From positions 124,001 to 188,000 of the forward strand of contig NZ_JAIQCL010000007.1 in assembly GCF_020023385.1 (NCBI RefSeq): DNA of 64,000 nucleotides, given 5' to 3'. Below the pieces are notes generated by a model that saw nothing but the letters and a program-made list of their open reading frames with translations, was not told the origin of the DNA and did no database searches. The stretch's first letter is position 1. Each line of letters starts with the position of its first letter. Positions 1 through 8,921 of the stretch are shown piece after piece. The position numbers and the translations under genes are program-made. The DNA comes from Planococcus circulans. GTDB lineage: Bacteria; Bacillota; Bacilli; Bacillales_A; Planococcaceae.

Positions 1-1
1 G

Positions 2-961
2 CTGCCGAAAGGCAACTTTTCTGCCCATGTGGATTGGCAAAGAAGATGGGATCATATGCAGCAGCACGCGGGGCAACATTTACTGAGTGCTTTGCTTGAA
101 GACGATTTCGGTTTCAAAACCCAAAGTTTTCATTTAGGAAAAGAACGGGTCTCCATCGATTTGGACTTGGATTCGGCAACAAAAGAACAACTGCTGGCGG
201 TTGAGAATAAGGCGAATGGGTTAATCCGCCAATGCCTTTCAATTTCCGAACGCTGGATCACTTCCGAACAAGCAAAAGAGCTGAATCTGAGAAAGCCGCC
301 GGTAGTGGAAGGGGACATTCGGCTGGTTGAAATTGCAGGAATTGATTTCAATCCCTGCGGAGGCACCCATCCCAAAAATACAGCGGATATCGGTTTGTTG
401 AAGATCATCTCTACAGAGAAAGCCAAAGGCGGAATGCGGGTTTATTTTTTATGCGGTGATCGTGCCTTGCAGCATTTTAACTTTTTGATGGAAACGACTG
501 ATAAACTGGTGGCTCAACTGAATGCACCGGCTGCCGAATTGCCGCAGGCAGCGAAAACTCTATTGGCAGACAAGGCGTCTGCTGACAAAGCAATCAAAAA
601 TCTTCAGGAACAACTGCTGAACCTGGAAGCTGAGACGATTAATCCGGCTAATGGAATTATAGAAAAGCTCTTTGAAGGCCGTCCGATTAAGGAACTGCAG
701 CAGCTTGCCCGCTTGGTGATTGTTAAAAATCCTTCAGTAACCGTGCTGTTCATCAGTACTTCAGAAGGAGATGTACGCTTTGTCTGTGCAAGAGGGGAAC
801 AGGCGCCGGGCGATATGCGTGAAGTGTTGCAGCAACTTTTGGCGTTGACTAGAGGCAAAGGCGGAGGAAACGCACAATTTGCTCAAGGTGGCGGTGCTAC
901 CGATAACTCACCGGAAATATTCAAGGGTGTTTTCCGGTCAGCCCTAAAAAATTTCAAGTGA
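2..961 (+). CDS. AlaX-like alanyl-tRNA editing protein with DHHA1 domain (5' end outside window)
   Basis: This is a trans-editing protein family that hydrolyses mischarged Ser- or Gly-tRNA(Ala). The reading frame is open to the left edge (codons from position 2 read LPKGNFSAHVDW before the first GTG at 29), so the true start is upstream. The zinc-binding editing motifs are visible: HMQQHAGQHLL (HxxxH type) near the start and CGGTH at about positions 356-370. A coiled linker follows, then a C-terminal DHHA1-like domain with the glycine-rich GKGGGNAQFAQGGG. This long architecture fits the AlaX-L class rather than full AlaRS, because no aminoacylation domain is present in what can be seen. The stop is TGA at 959-961. 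The family is confident; tRNA specificity is not. Confidence 0.88.
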   Translation: MPKGNFSAHVDWQRRWDHMQQHAGQHLLSALLEDDFGFKTQSFHLGKERVSIDLDLDSATKEQLLAVENKANGLIRQCLSISERWITSEQAKELNLRKPPVVEGDIRLVEIAGIDFNPCGGTHPKNTADIGLLKIISTEKAKGGMRVYFLCGDRALQHFNFLMETTDKLVAQLNAPAAELPQAAKTLLADKASADKAIKNLQEQLLNLEAETINPANGIIEKLFEGRPIKELQQLARLVIVKNPSVTVLFISTSEGDVRFVCARGEQAPGDMREVLQQLLALTRGKGGGNAQFAQGGGATDNSPEIFKGVFRSALKNFK

Positions 962-1029
962 AATGTGTAACTTTTCCAGTGCTTCTCTGTCTAATGGAAA
1001 AAGGGATGTCTGAAAGGGCGTGAGTGGTC

Positions 1030-3195
1030 ATGAAGAAGAAAAAAATCTGGCTCATTGCTGCCATTGCGATTGCAGTTGCCGGTCTGTCGTTTGTTTTTTT
1101 CAATGATAAAGTATCAGTCAGCGCTTCCTCTGTTGCTTTAGCGGAGCAGGGGTGGAAAGCCAATTTCTCTTCATCGCTCCATCAGGAAGCCATTGATAAG
1201 GGGTATATATACATCACGGATGAAAATGGTGACCGTGTCGACACCGAAATGTTTATCCATGAAAATGGAAAGACGCTGGAAATTCGGGGGATCCCAATAG
1301 GTGAATACCAATTGCATATCAAAAATGCAGCATTAAAGAACAGTTTTATGAAAAGTTTAGTGGATACAGAAGTTTCTTTCGCTGTACAGGAACAACTGGA
1401 AAAACTATCAGGTGAAGAAGAGTTGCGGAACTATTTCGCGCGTCTGATGGAAATGCAACAAAACAACCGGCAATTCGGAGGCATCATGCAGGAAGGCAGT
1501 GAAGAGACCGCGGAATCCGCTGACTCTGCAGCAGGTGAAAGCGGAAGCTCGGGAGCGAATGGGGATTATTCGACTACCAATAACCAGGTGGAAGGTGTGG
1601 ATGAAGCCGATCTTGTGAAAACGGATGGTTCGTATATCTACTCCATCAGTGAATCGCGTGTGGTGATTTCGGATGTCCGAAATCCGCAGGAGATGGTGGT
1701 CGCAGCTGAGCTGCCCTTTACAGAAGAAACCTACCCGCAGCAGCTTTTCTTATCGGAAGATACATTGGTGGTCATGGGAAGCCGTTTTTCAGCCATGCCA
1801 ATCGATAACTTTCAGCTGCCGCACAGCCAATTGCCGCATTTAGGCATCACCTCTGTCTATTTATATGACATCAGTAGCCCCGAATCTCCTCAGTTGATCC
1901 GTGAATTCGGCGCTGAAGGAAATTTAAGTGGCGCAAGGCTGGCAAACAATGTCCTTTACTTTGTCACCAACGTCTATCCGGATTATTGGGTGCTGGAAGA
2001 GCAAGATGAACCTGAACTGCGGCCGCATCGGTATGACTCAAATGACGGAGGCGAGCTTCAGCCTCTGCCTTATGACAGCATCGCGGTTTTGCCGGGGACT
2101 ATGGAGGGCAGCTACAGCGTCATTACAACCATCGACTTGAATGCTCCTGAAACCAACGACATCTCGACAGAAGGGTTTTTAGGAGGCAATGAGCAGCTTT
2201 ACATGAATGAAGAAAGTCTCTATTTAACAGCGTCTGCTTATGTTCCGTTGGATGAGGAGCAAATGCCGGGCAACAGGGAAATGGCTATCTGGCTGCCACA
2301 GCAGGCAAATACTGAAGTCTTTAAATTCAGTTTGAGCGGAACAGCTGTCGATTTCCTCGCTTCTGCAGAAATAACAGGTTCTTTGCTCAATCAGTTTTCC
2401 ATGGATGAATACAATGGCTACTTTAGGGCAGTAACAACAGAAGGAATTGCATGGGACTTGACTTCCCCGTCGAAAAATCATCTGTTCATCCTCGATGGGC
2501 AGATGAACCAAGTGGGATCAGTGGAAGATCTGGCTCCCGGAGAACGGATCTATTCAGCCCGTTTTATTGAACAAAAAGCCTACATGGTGACTTTTAAAGA
2601 AACGGATCCGCTTTTCGTCATTGATGTTTCTGTCCCATCTTCTCCAGAAGTGCTCGGAGAACTGAAAATACCGGGCTTCTCAAATTATCTTCACCCGTTG
2701 GATGAGAATCATTTGATCGGCTTTGGCTATGATACGAAACTGGTGCCAGTAAAAGGCGGAGAACCTCGGGTCGTGACAGGCGGCATGAAAATTTCTTTAT
2801 TTGATGTCAGCGATTTTACTGACCCACTGGAAAAAGATACAGAGATTATCGGTGGACCCGGAACCTATTCGGCGCTCCAATATGACCATAAAGCATTGTT
2901 CACGCATCAGGAAAAAAACCTGTTTGGTTTTCCTGCTGCGCTATACGCAGAAACGGGTGGTGACTATGTGGAGTTTGAAGGGGAAGGTGCACTGATCTAC
3001 ACAATTACACCAGACGGAATTTCACAAGCAGCAAATTTAATTGAACAAACCGATGACCAATACGAAGACTGGAATACGGCCATTCAGCGCATCCTCTATG
3101 TTGGCGGGGAATTGTACACAGTGGCAAATGGTGAAATCAAAAGCTATGGATTGGATACATTCGAACCAATCGGTAGTCTGGTGTTTGATAAATAG
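1030..3195 (+). CDS. Secreted beta-propeller domain protein
   Basis: A protein of about 721 residues with a basic N-terminus (MKKKKIW) and one hydrophobic segment, so probably exported or membrane-anchored. The segment around residues 180-200 reads NNQVEGVDEADLVKTDGSYIY, the hallmark opening of the secreted C-terminal beta-propeller family (COG4880 type). The rest carries repeated YxYDIS/LFDVSD blades. There is no lipobox and no catalytic motif that I recognise, so the role at the cell surface is unknown. Two starts are possible: ATG 1030 (chosen) and in-frame GTG 1024. The Shine-Dalgarno AAAGGG at 1013-1018 lies 11 and 5 bases upstream of these. It stands alone, followed by a terminator. Confidence 0.85.
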   Translation: MKKKKIWLIAAIAIAVAGLSFVFFNDKVSVSASSVALAEQGWKANFSSSLHQEAIDKGYIYITDENGDRVDTEMFIHENGKTLEIRGIPIGEYQLHIKNAALKNSFMKSLVDTEVSFAVQEQLEKLSGEEELRNYFARLMEMQQNNRQFGGIMQEGSEETAESADSAAGESGSSGANGDYSTTNNQVEGVDEADLVKTDGSYIYSISESRVVISDVRNPQEMVVAAELPFTEETYPQQLFLSEDTLVVMGSRFSAMPIDNFQLPHSQLPHLGITSVYLYDISSPESPQLIREFGAEGNLSGARLANNVLYFVTNVYPDYWVLEEQDEPELRPHRYDSNDGGELQPLPYDSIAVLPGTMEGSYSVITTIDLNAPETNDISTEGFLGGNEQLYMNEESLYLTASAYVPLDEEQMPGNREMAIWLPQQANTEVFKFSLSGTAVDFLASAEITGSLLNQFSMDEYNGYFRAVTTEGIAWDLTSPSKNHLFILDGQMNQVGSVEDLAPGERIYSARFIEQKAYMVTFKETDPLFVIDVSVPSSPEVLGELKIPGFSNYLHPLDENHLIGFGYDTKLVPVKGGEPRVVTGGMKISLFDVSDFTDPLEKDTEIIGGPGTYSALQYDHKALFTHQEKNLFGFPAALYAETGGDYVEFEGEGALIYTITPDGISQAANLIEQTDDQYEDWNTAIQRILYVGGELYTVANGEIKSYGLDTFEPIGSLVFDK

Positions 3196-3198
3196 CGG

Positions 3199-3234
3199 GA
3201 AGAGGCGTGTTTTTATCGCCCTCTTCTTTTTTTT
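3199..3234 (+). terminator. Terminator of the beta-propeller gene
   Basis: Arms GAAGAGGCG and CGCCCTCTTC surround a short U-rich loop and are followed by a run of eight T. It starts four bases after the stop codon. Confidence 0.85.
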
Positions 3235-3301
3235 ATGTTTTCAATTAGCAGAAAAAGGGAAGTTGAGAAGTATTCTGAAAACTATAACTGGAGGGATATC
3301 G

Positions 3302-4441
3302 ATGAAAGCAGTAACGTTTCAAGGAACAAAAAATATGCAGGTGAAAAATGTTAAGGATCCTGAACTTCAGAAAAAAGACGACATCATTGTAAAAATAACT
3401 TCAACTGCTATTTGCGGTACAGATTTACATATTTATCAAGGTGCATTGCCGACGACAAAAGACACCGTCATTGGCCATGAGCCAATGGGGATTGTGGAAG
3501 AAGTCGGACCGGATGTCACCAAAGTGAAAAAAGGCGATCGCATCGTCCTTCCTTTTAACGTCAGCTGTGGCCACTGTTTTTATTGCAGCAATGAATTAGA
3601 GAGCCAATGTGACAACTCAAATGGCAATCCCCATTTCGATACGGGCGGTTATTTTGGGTTAACGGAGCGCTATGGCGATTATGCAGGAGGGCAAGCTGAG
3701 TATCTTCGCGTACCTTATGGCAATTTCATGCCTCTTGTTATTCCTGAATCCTCCGAATTGGAAGATGAATCATTGCTGTTCCTATCAGATGTCCTGCCGA
3801 CAGCCTGGTGGAGTGTTGAAAATGCCGGCGTAAAAAAAGGGGATACCGTAGTTGTTCTGGGATGTGGCCCCATTGGACTCATGACACAGAAATTCGCTTG
3901 GATGCAGGGTGCAAGCCGCGTTATTGCAGTGGATGAGATTCCTTACCGAATGGAACTTGCCAAAAAAATGAACAATGTAGAAATTGTTGATTTCAGTAAA
4001 CATGACAACACGGGCGCGCTGATCCACGAGATTACGCAGGGGGGCGCGAATGTCGTCATTGATTGTGTAGGGATGGACGGCAAAAAGTCACCAGCAGAAG
4101 CCGCCCAGCAAAAGCTGATGCTGCAAGGTGGTACGCTCAGCGCCATTAACATTGCGAAAGACGCTGTCAGCAAATTTGGTACCATTCAATTGACTGGTGT
4201 TTACGGACTGACTTACAATATGTTCCCGCTGGGTAACATGTTCGAACGGAATGTCACCTTGAAAATGGGACAGGCACCCGTTATCCACTTGATGCCGATG
4301 CTGTATAAAAAAATCGAAAATGGCGAGTTTGATCCGCGCGAAATCATTTCGCATATCGTGCCGTTGGAAAGTGCCAGTGAAGCTTATCAAATCTTCAATG
4401 ACCATCAAGACAATTGTACGAAAGTCGTCCTGAAACCATAA
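3302..4441 (+). CDS. Zinc-dependent alcohol dehydrogenase (MDR family, formaldehyde-dehydrogenase-like)
   Basis: A 379-residue medium-chain NAD(P)-dependent dehydrogenase, presumably cytosolic. Catalytic-zinc ligands are visible as CGTDLH (Cys about 39) and GHE (about 60). The structural-zinc loop has the pattern CGHCFYCSNELESQC. The Rossmann nucleotide-binding motif is GCGPIGL (about residues 180-187). The length and the YFGLTERYGDYAGGQAEYLRVP segment resemble the glutathione-independent formaldehyde dehydrogenase-like subgroup; the true substrate cannot be read from sequence. The frame is open further upstream, but ATG 3302 has the strong SD TGGAGGG at 3289-3295, so it was chosen. It is monocistronic, with terminators on both sides. 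Confidence 0.88.
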   Translation: MKAVTFQGTKNMQVKNVKDPELQKKDDIIVKITSTAICGTDLHIYQGALPTTKDTVIGHEPMGIVEEVGPDVTKVKKGDRIVLPFNVSCGHCFYCSNELESQCDNSNGNPHFDTGGYFGLTERYGDYAGGQAEYLRVPYGNFMPLVIPESSELEDESLLFLSDVLPTAWWSVENAGVKKGDTVVVLGCGPIGLMTQKFAWMQGASRVIAVDEIPYRMELAKKMNNVEIVDFSKHDNTGALIHEITQGGANVVIDCVGMDGKKSPAEAAQQKLMLQGGTLSAINIAKDAVSKFGTIQLTGVYGLTYNMFPLGNMFERNVTLKMGQAPVIHLMPMLYKKIENGEFDPREIISHIVPLESASEAYQIFNDHQDNCTKVVLKP

Positions 4442-4466
4442 CTTCCGACACACGATAAAAATTTTA

Positions 4467-4502
4467 TTAAACGCCCCGATTTACTGGGGCGTTTAATTTT
4501 TT
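4467..4502 (+). terminator. Terminator of the alcohol dehydrogenase gene
   Basis: Perfect arms TTAAACGCCCC and GGGGCGTTTAA (4467-4477, 4486-4496) followed by a T run. Confidence 0.9.
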
Positions 4503-4555
4503 GCCTATGTGCGTTATGATGAGTACAGAAACCGACAGCGAGAGGAGAGACGCAT

Positions 4556-5311
4556 GTGGCGCAAATAGGAGAGACTAGGCGTGAACTCGCGTTGGATTGT
4601 TTTTTGCTGGCTGGCAGAATCATGATGGAAAGTGGAGCTGAAACTTATCGTGTTGAGGATACGATGATCCGGATGGCGGTATCACAAAATATGGTGAATT
4701 CCCATTGCTTCGTAACACCCACAGGCATCATGTTTTCGCCAAGTGAAGAGCTTGCTACACGATTTGTCCGCATCAATAACCGGAGTACCGACTTGGAACG
4801 GGTGGCGCTTATCAACTCGGTTTCACGCAAACTGGTATCCGGCGAATATACATTGCAACAGGCTTATGATGAAATGATGATCATTGACCAAACCAATTAC
4901 CGAACCAGTGTATGGGTGCAGACGCTGGCTGCTTCGGTGGCGAGTGCCTGCTTTTTTATTTTATTGGGTGGCAGTTGGTCCAATATTCCTTTTCCTTTTG
5001 TAATCGGTGGAATCGGGTTCATTATAGTAGAAACCATACTGATCGAGACACGGGTAAAAATATTTGCTGAATTCATTGGTGCTTTTGTCATCGGAATACT
5101 CGCATCCATCGCTGTTTATACCGGAATCGCGACAAATTTGGATACGCTGATCATCGGTTCCATCATGCCGCTGGTTCCGGGATTGCTGATTACCAATGCG
5201 GTACGTGATTTAATGGCAGGTTATTTCGTATCAGGATTATCCAAGGGAGCGGAGGCTTTTTTGACGGCATTTGCTATCGGTGCTGGAATCGCAGTAGTAC
5301 TATCATTTTAA
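4556..5311 (+). CDS. Threonine/serine exporter, N-terminal-domain subunit (DUF1212, YjjP-like)
   Basis: A 251-residue membrane protein. The soluble N-terminal part (about 1-115) contains the family signature LAGRIMMESGAETYRVEDTM; several transmembrane helices follow, including the conserved MPLVPG near residue 205. In ThrE-type exporters this domain and the small membrane domain of the next gene form one transporter, split here as in the YjjP/YjjB pair. Start GTG 4556 is preceded by AGAGGAGA (4541-4548); the overlapping ATG at 4554 is in a frame that stops at once. The partner gene starts 12 bases downstream, so the two are co-transcribed. Substrate assignment rests on family knowledge. Confidence 0.9.
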   Translation: MAQIGETRRELALDCFLLAGRIMMESGAETYRVEDTMIRMAVSQNMVNSHCFVTPTGIMFSPSEELATRFVRINNRSTDLERVALINSVSRKLVSGEYTLQQAYDEMMIIDQTNYRTSVWVQTLAASVASACFFILLGGSWSNIPFPFVIGGIGFIIVETILIETRVKIFAEFIGAFVIGILASIAVYTGIATNLDTLIIGSIMPLVPGLLITNAVRDLMAGYFVSGLSKGAEAFLTAFAIGAGIAVVLSF

Positions 5312-5323
5312 GGGGGTAATCAA

Positions 5324-5791
5324 ATGAACTGGCCATTGGAAGCATTTCTCAGTTTTTTGGCAGCAGGCGCGTTCGGTGTCATCTTCAACGCCCCGCGCCG
5401 GACCCTGGTCAGCTGTGGGTTGGTCGGGATGAGCGGCTGGCTCATCTACCGCGCATTCTTTCTGGCTTTTGATGACTCGGTTCAGGCTTCTTTTGCCGGC
5501 GCATTTGCTGTTTCGATTGTGGCACATTTGCTGGCTAAAAAATTCCGGATGCCGATGATTATTTTCAGTATCGCTGGAATTATTCCATTAGTGCCGGGAA
5601 GCAAGGCGTACAACGCTATGAGAAACATCGTTGAAAACAATCACTTGGAAGCTATCGCTTTTGCTTCCGAAGCATTGATGATTTCCGGAGCTGTTGCGAT
5701 GGGGCTGGTTTTTGCTGAAGTGCTGATGCAGCTGTACTTTAAGCGGCAGGCTAGAAGAATACAAAGAAAAATGGGCCTGACACAAGAATAA
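5324..5791 (+). CDS. Threonine/serine exporter, C-terminal-domain subunit (DUF3815, YjjB-like)
   Basis: A 155-residue protein with four to five hydrophobic helices. The conserved IIPLVPGSKAYNAM segment (about residues 87-100) mirrors the PLVPG motif of its partner. It corresponds to the second half of fused ThrE exporters and should act only with the upstream gene product in the membrane. ATG 5324 follows the SD AAGGGGG (5311-5317). The basic C-terminus (KRQARRIQRKMG) is probably cytoplasmic. The last codons form the left arm of the terminator hairpin, so the gene ends inside its own terminator. Confidence 0.9.
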   Translation: MNWPLEAFLSFLAAGAFGVIFNAPRRTLVSCGLVGMSGWLIYRAFFLAFDDSVQASFAGAFAVSIVAHLLAKKFRMPMIIFSIAGIIPLVPGSKAYNAMRNIVENNHLEAIAFASEALMISGAVAMGLVFAEVLMQLYFKRQARRIQRKMGLTQE

Positions 5792-5815
5792 TTCTTGTTT
5801 GTCAGACCCATTTTT
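5767..5815 (+). terminator. Long terminator overlapping the end of the exporter gene
   Basis: Left arm AAAAATGGGCCTGACACAAG lies within the coding sequence; the right arm CTTG..GTCAGACCCATTTTT ends in five T. The stop codon is at the hairpin apex. Confidence 0.85.
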
Positions 5816-5856
5816 ATGTTTTGGGAATATGTTGGTTGGGGTGGGCTTTTCTTGTT

Positions 5857-5973
5857 GTCCAGCTGCAGTGCCCAGATTCTAGGGTCATAAGCCACGCTGG
5901 CTGTGCGGCAAAGAACGCCGCTTCGCCATCGCGTCTTATGCCCGTCGAATCTACACGGTCACTTTCGCTTTTC
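5857..5973 (+). repeat. Structured intergenic repeat, copy R1 (tandem set of three)
   Basis: About 117 bp, beginning GTCCAGCTGC and ending TTTCGCTTTTCG. The interior carries CATAAGCCACGCTGGCTGTGC and, further on, TCTTATGCC, so the unit can fold on a CATAAG/CTTATG stem. Related copies occur at 5979-6098, 59719-59835 and, inverted, 62744-62861. R1 is the most diverged of the three tandem units. Confidence 0.8.
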
Positions 5974-5978
5974 GTGTT

Positions 5979-6098
5979 GTCCAGCTCCAACGGCCAACTC
6001 CTCGGGACATAAGCCACTCTGGCTGTGCAGCTGAAAAAATGCTGCTTCGCCAGACCGTCTTATGCCTGTCGGAGCTGAACGGCCGTTTCCGCTTTTCT
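5979..6098 (+). repeat. Structured intergenic repeat, copy R2
   Basis: About 120 bp from GTCCAGCTCCAACGGCC to GGCCGTTTCCGCTTTTC. Outer ends pair (AGCTCCAACGGCC against GGAGCTGAACGGCCG is a shifted inverted relationship), and an inner CATAAG/CTTATG stem encloses a GCTGGC-rich loop. It is separated from R1 by five bases and from R3 by two. Confidence 0.82.
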
Positions 6099-6100
6099 TT

Positions 6101-6218
6101 GTCCAGCTCCAGCAGCCAGCCCCTCGAGTCGCTTCAGCCTTACCCGCAATGGCAAAGAACGCCATTACCGGTAAGGCTTCCAGCGCTTGTCGGGGCTTAA
6201 CGGCTGCTTCCGTTTTTC
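6101..6218 (+). repeat. Structured intergenic repeat, copy R3 (variant type)
   Basis: About 118 bp with the same ends as R1/R2 (GTCCAGCTCCAGC and GGCTGCTTCCGTTTTT) but a different interior: CCCCTCGAGTCGCTTCAGCCTTAC and GTAAGGCTTCCAGCGCTTGTCGGGG. GCCTTAC/GTAAGGC and CCCC/GGGG arms form a long hairpin. This variant resembles a repeat type common between genes in Bacillaceae. It ends four bases before the stop codon of the convergent PAS-GGDEF-EAL gene. Confidence 0.82.
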
Positions 6219-6221
6219 TGT

Positions 6222-8228
6222 CTACCCCAACCATTTCTCCAAATCTGCGGCACTCATCGGGTGGCCGATGATGTAGCCTTGGAGGCTGTCGCAGCCCATG
6301 GCACGCAGGAGTTCAAATTGTTCGTTTGTCTCAACGCCTTCTGCTGTTACTTGGAAGTCGAGAGATTTTCCGAACTGGATCATGCCATTGATCAATTTTT
6401 GTATTTTTTCTTGTTTAGTAATCGACTGTATGATCATTTGATCTATTTTTAATGAAGATATTGGCAACATAAGCATATAGCGGAACGAAGCGTAGCCAGT
6501 CCCAAAGTCATCTAATGCAAAACTTATGCCTGCTTGGTGAAGAGTTTTCATTTGTGCCATAATCGAACGTTCTGCTTCGGCTTCGAGAGCGAATTTCTCA
6601 GTGATTTCGATCATCAATGAACTGGCTTGGCAATTATTGACCTTCAATTGTTCAAGCAGCATCTTCGCCATATCCTTGTCCCTGAATTCACGGATGGATG
6701 AGTTGATGCTGATCTGCAGATCGATGTCTTTGGATTTCCAGTCTTTTAATTGTTTGCACGCTGTTTCAATAACGAAGCTACCGATTTCATTGATCAAGCC
6801 ATTTTCTTCTGCAATCGGGATGAGCTCATCCGGCGTGACGACACCGATTTCTGAATCGGTCCAACGCACCAATGCTTCGACGCGCTCCACTTTACCGTTC
6901 TTCAAATTGACCTGTGGCTGGTACAAAAGCTGCAAATTCTTACGGTCCAATGCGTAGATGAGCCGTTTTTCGATAAGCGCTTTACGATTCAACCGTTCAT
7001 GGTCATCGGATGTCAACGCGGCAATAGCACTGCCCCCGCGATCTTTCACTTTTTTGATTGTTGCATAGGAAGCTTTGATCAAATGCATGAAGCTCTGCTG
7101 ATCTTCGGGGTATTTTGTAATGGCGCCGCTGATGGTCATCGGCACCGCCGTACCCTTCAGGTAAATCGGATGTTGCTGAAGATAATGGAGAAATCCTTCG
7201 ATAAACCAATTGCTTAAAGGGGTTACTAAAGCAAACTCATGCAGACCGGCACGTGTGATGATGGAATCGGAAAAGTACATCCGCAGGCGCTTGGTGAATT
7301 CGGTGAGCAATTCGTTTTCCGTGTCTGTATCGGAAACATCGCGCAGCGTATAGAAACGGTCAATATCCAGAAAAATAAAGGAGAAATGCCGACCTTCTTC
7401 TATGTATTCATTGACTACTTGCTCAAGCCGATGACGATTTTCCAATCCAGTCACAGGATCGATAAAAGCGATTTCTTCGAGATGCTGTTGGGCTTTCTTA
7501 TTTGCTGTAATGTCTTTTTCCAGGAAAATATAATACGTGTCTTCACTCGAAAGTTGCATCGGAATTGCTGTCAAATCAACCCAATAAACTTCACCATCTT
7601 TTTTCACCTTTTTCGCTTCGCCGTTCCAGACATTCCCTTCTCTTAACGTAGAAAGAATGGAATCGACGAATTGGACTTCTTCTTCACCGTCTCCAAACAT
7701 ATGCCATACAGGCTTGCCTAAGATTCGTTTCGGAGTCCATTTGCTCAATTTCAGGAACAATGGATTTGCATATGTGATCAAAAATTCTTCATCAAAATAC
7801 AGCAGCATGAACGAGTCGTCCAAACCATTTCGTAATTGATTTAATTCTTTAGGGGCAGAGCCGTCTTCATCCGCTTCATCGAGTTCATAGATGGTCATGA
7901 CGAACTGTTCGTTGTCGGATGTATAGGATTTGGCTACTACTGTTGTATACGCTTTTATGCCCTCGCTCAATTCTATTTCCACATCTTCAAATCTTACCGG
8001 TTCCTCAGTATGTAGTAATTTATCCCATGGATGTTTGCTTAATGCAGCTTTTTCGGGATTCATATAAGGAGAAAGCTGTCCTTTGACTGCTTCGGATTCT
8101 ATTTGGAAAACGCGCTCGGCATGCTGGTTGCACCAGACAATCAAGCCGTTTTTATCGATTATGATGATGGGGAAAGGGATATGATTAAAAACGAGGGTAT
8201 CAGCCAGTTTTCCTTGCAATTCACTCAT
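6222..8228 (-). CDS. PAS-PAS-GGDEF(degenerate)-EAL cyclic-di-GMP phosphodiesterase
   Basis: A 668-residue cytosolic signalling protein. Two PAS-like sensor domains cover about residues 1-110 and 125-245 (the second ends EKDITANKKAQQHLEEIAFID). A GGDEF domain (about 250-400) follows, but its active-site loop reads AGLHEF instead of GGDEF, so cyclase activity is unlikely. The EAL domain (about 425-665) keeps the expected catalytic residues: EAL (about 448), EITE, DDFGTG, KID, AEGVET and QGY. I infer an active c-di-GMP phosphodiesterase whose GGDEF domain may be regulatory. The start is ATG with AAGGAG upstream. It is monocistronic and converges on the repeat cluster. Confidence 0.9.
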   Translation of the reverse strand: MSELQGKLADTLVFNHIPFPIIIIDKNGLIVWCNQHAERVFQIESEAVKGQLSPYMNPEKAALSKHPWDKLLHTEEPVRFEDVEIELSEGIKAYTTVVAKSYTSDNEQFVMTIYELDEADEDGSAPKELNQLRNGLDDSFMLLYFDEEFLITYANPLFLKLSKWTPKRILGKPVWHMFGDGEEEVQFVDSILSTLREGNVWNGEAKKVKKDGEVYWVDLTAIPMQLSSEDTYYIFLEKDITANKKAQQHLEEIAFIDPVTGLENRHRLEQVVNEYIEEGRHFSFIFLDIDRFYTLRDVSDTDTENELLTEFTKRLRMYFSDSIITRAGLHEFALVTPLSNWFIEGFLHYLQQHPIYLKGTAVPMTISGAITKYPEDQQSFMHLIKASYATIKKVKDRGGSAIAALTSDDHERLNRKALIEKRLIYALDRKNLQLLYQPQVNLKNGKVERVEALVRWTDSEIGVVTPDELIPIAEENGLINEIGSFVIETACKQLKDWKSKDIDLQISINSSIREFRDKDMAKMLLEQLKVNNCQASSLMIEITEKFALEAEAERSIMAQMKTLHQAGISFALDDFGTGYASFRYMLMLPISSLKIDQMIIQSITKQEKIQKLINGMIQFGKSLDFQVTAEGVETNEQFELLRAMGCDSLQGYIIGHPMSAADLEKWLG

Positions 8229-8393
8229 TCATTAACGCTCCTTAACCGTAGTTATTTTCATTATAAAGAAGAAAAGGTCTATCGTCATCCTTTTCAAAAT
8301 AATCTCTACAGGAAATTCACGGATTTTTCACTATCCTTTCGCTGGTAATCGTGAGAGAATAGGCATAAATCATATGAAAATAGAGGTAAGAAA

Positions 8394-8921
8394 ATGTTTA
8401 AGAAACTTTTTGTATTATTATTCCTAATTATTAGTATACCTTTTTCGGTTCAAGCGCATACAACTTTATTGTCCTCAACGCCCGCTGAAGGCGAAAATGT
8501 AGCTGAAGCTTTAGAGGAAGTGCAACTGGTTTTCGGTACGAAAATCGAAGAAGGCAGCACAATGACAATTGAAGGAGAAAGTGAGTCTTTCGAATTCGCC
8601 AATATTGCTATTGCAGAGGACACGATGGTGGGGGATTTTAAGGAAACCTTACCGAATGGATCGTATCGTATTCTATGGAATATTATCGGAGAAGACGGAC
8701 ATCCGATTGAAGGAGAAGTAGCATTCGGTGTCTCTATTGAAGCTGAGGAAGAAGTGGAAACTTCGCCAGTCGAGACTGAGGTAGCGGAAGAGCTGGCAAA
8801 CCCAGTCGTTGAGTCTGCTGAAGGTGAGTCTGGCGGTAATTTGATGGTGACCGTCTTGCTTATCCTTGCTGCTGTTTTGGTCATCTATGGAATCTATAAA
8901 TTGCTGTTGAAGAAAGAATGA
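8394..8921 (+). CDS. CopC-domain copper-binding protein with C-terminal membrane anchor
   Basis: A 175-residue exported protein. The signal peptide ends at VQA-HTTLLSSTPAEG, so after cleavage the mature protein starts with His, the copper ligand position typical of CopC. The second ligand region is GEDGHPIEGEVAFGV (about residues 100-114). An acidic linker (about 117-145) leads to one transmembrane helix (about 148-168) and a KKE tail, anchoring the domain outside the membrane. It overlaps the next gene by four bases (ATGA), so translation is probably coupled to the CopD-like partner. The likely role is copper acquisition or handling; the direction of transport is not settled for this family. 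Confidence 0.9.
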   Translation: MFKKLFVLLFLIISIPFSVQAHTTLLSSTPAEGENVAEALEEVQLVFGTKIEEGSTMTIEGESESFEFANIAIAEDTMVGDFKETLPNGSYRILWNIIGEDGHPIEGEVAFGVSIEAEEEVETSPVETEVAEELANPVVESAEGESGGNLMVTVLLILAAVLVIYGIYKLLLKKE

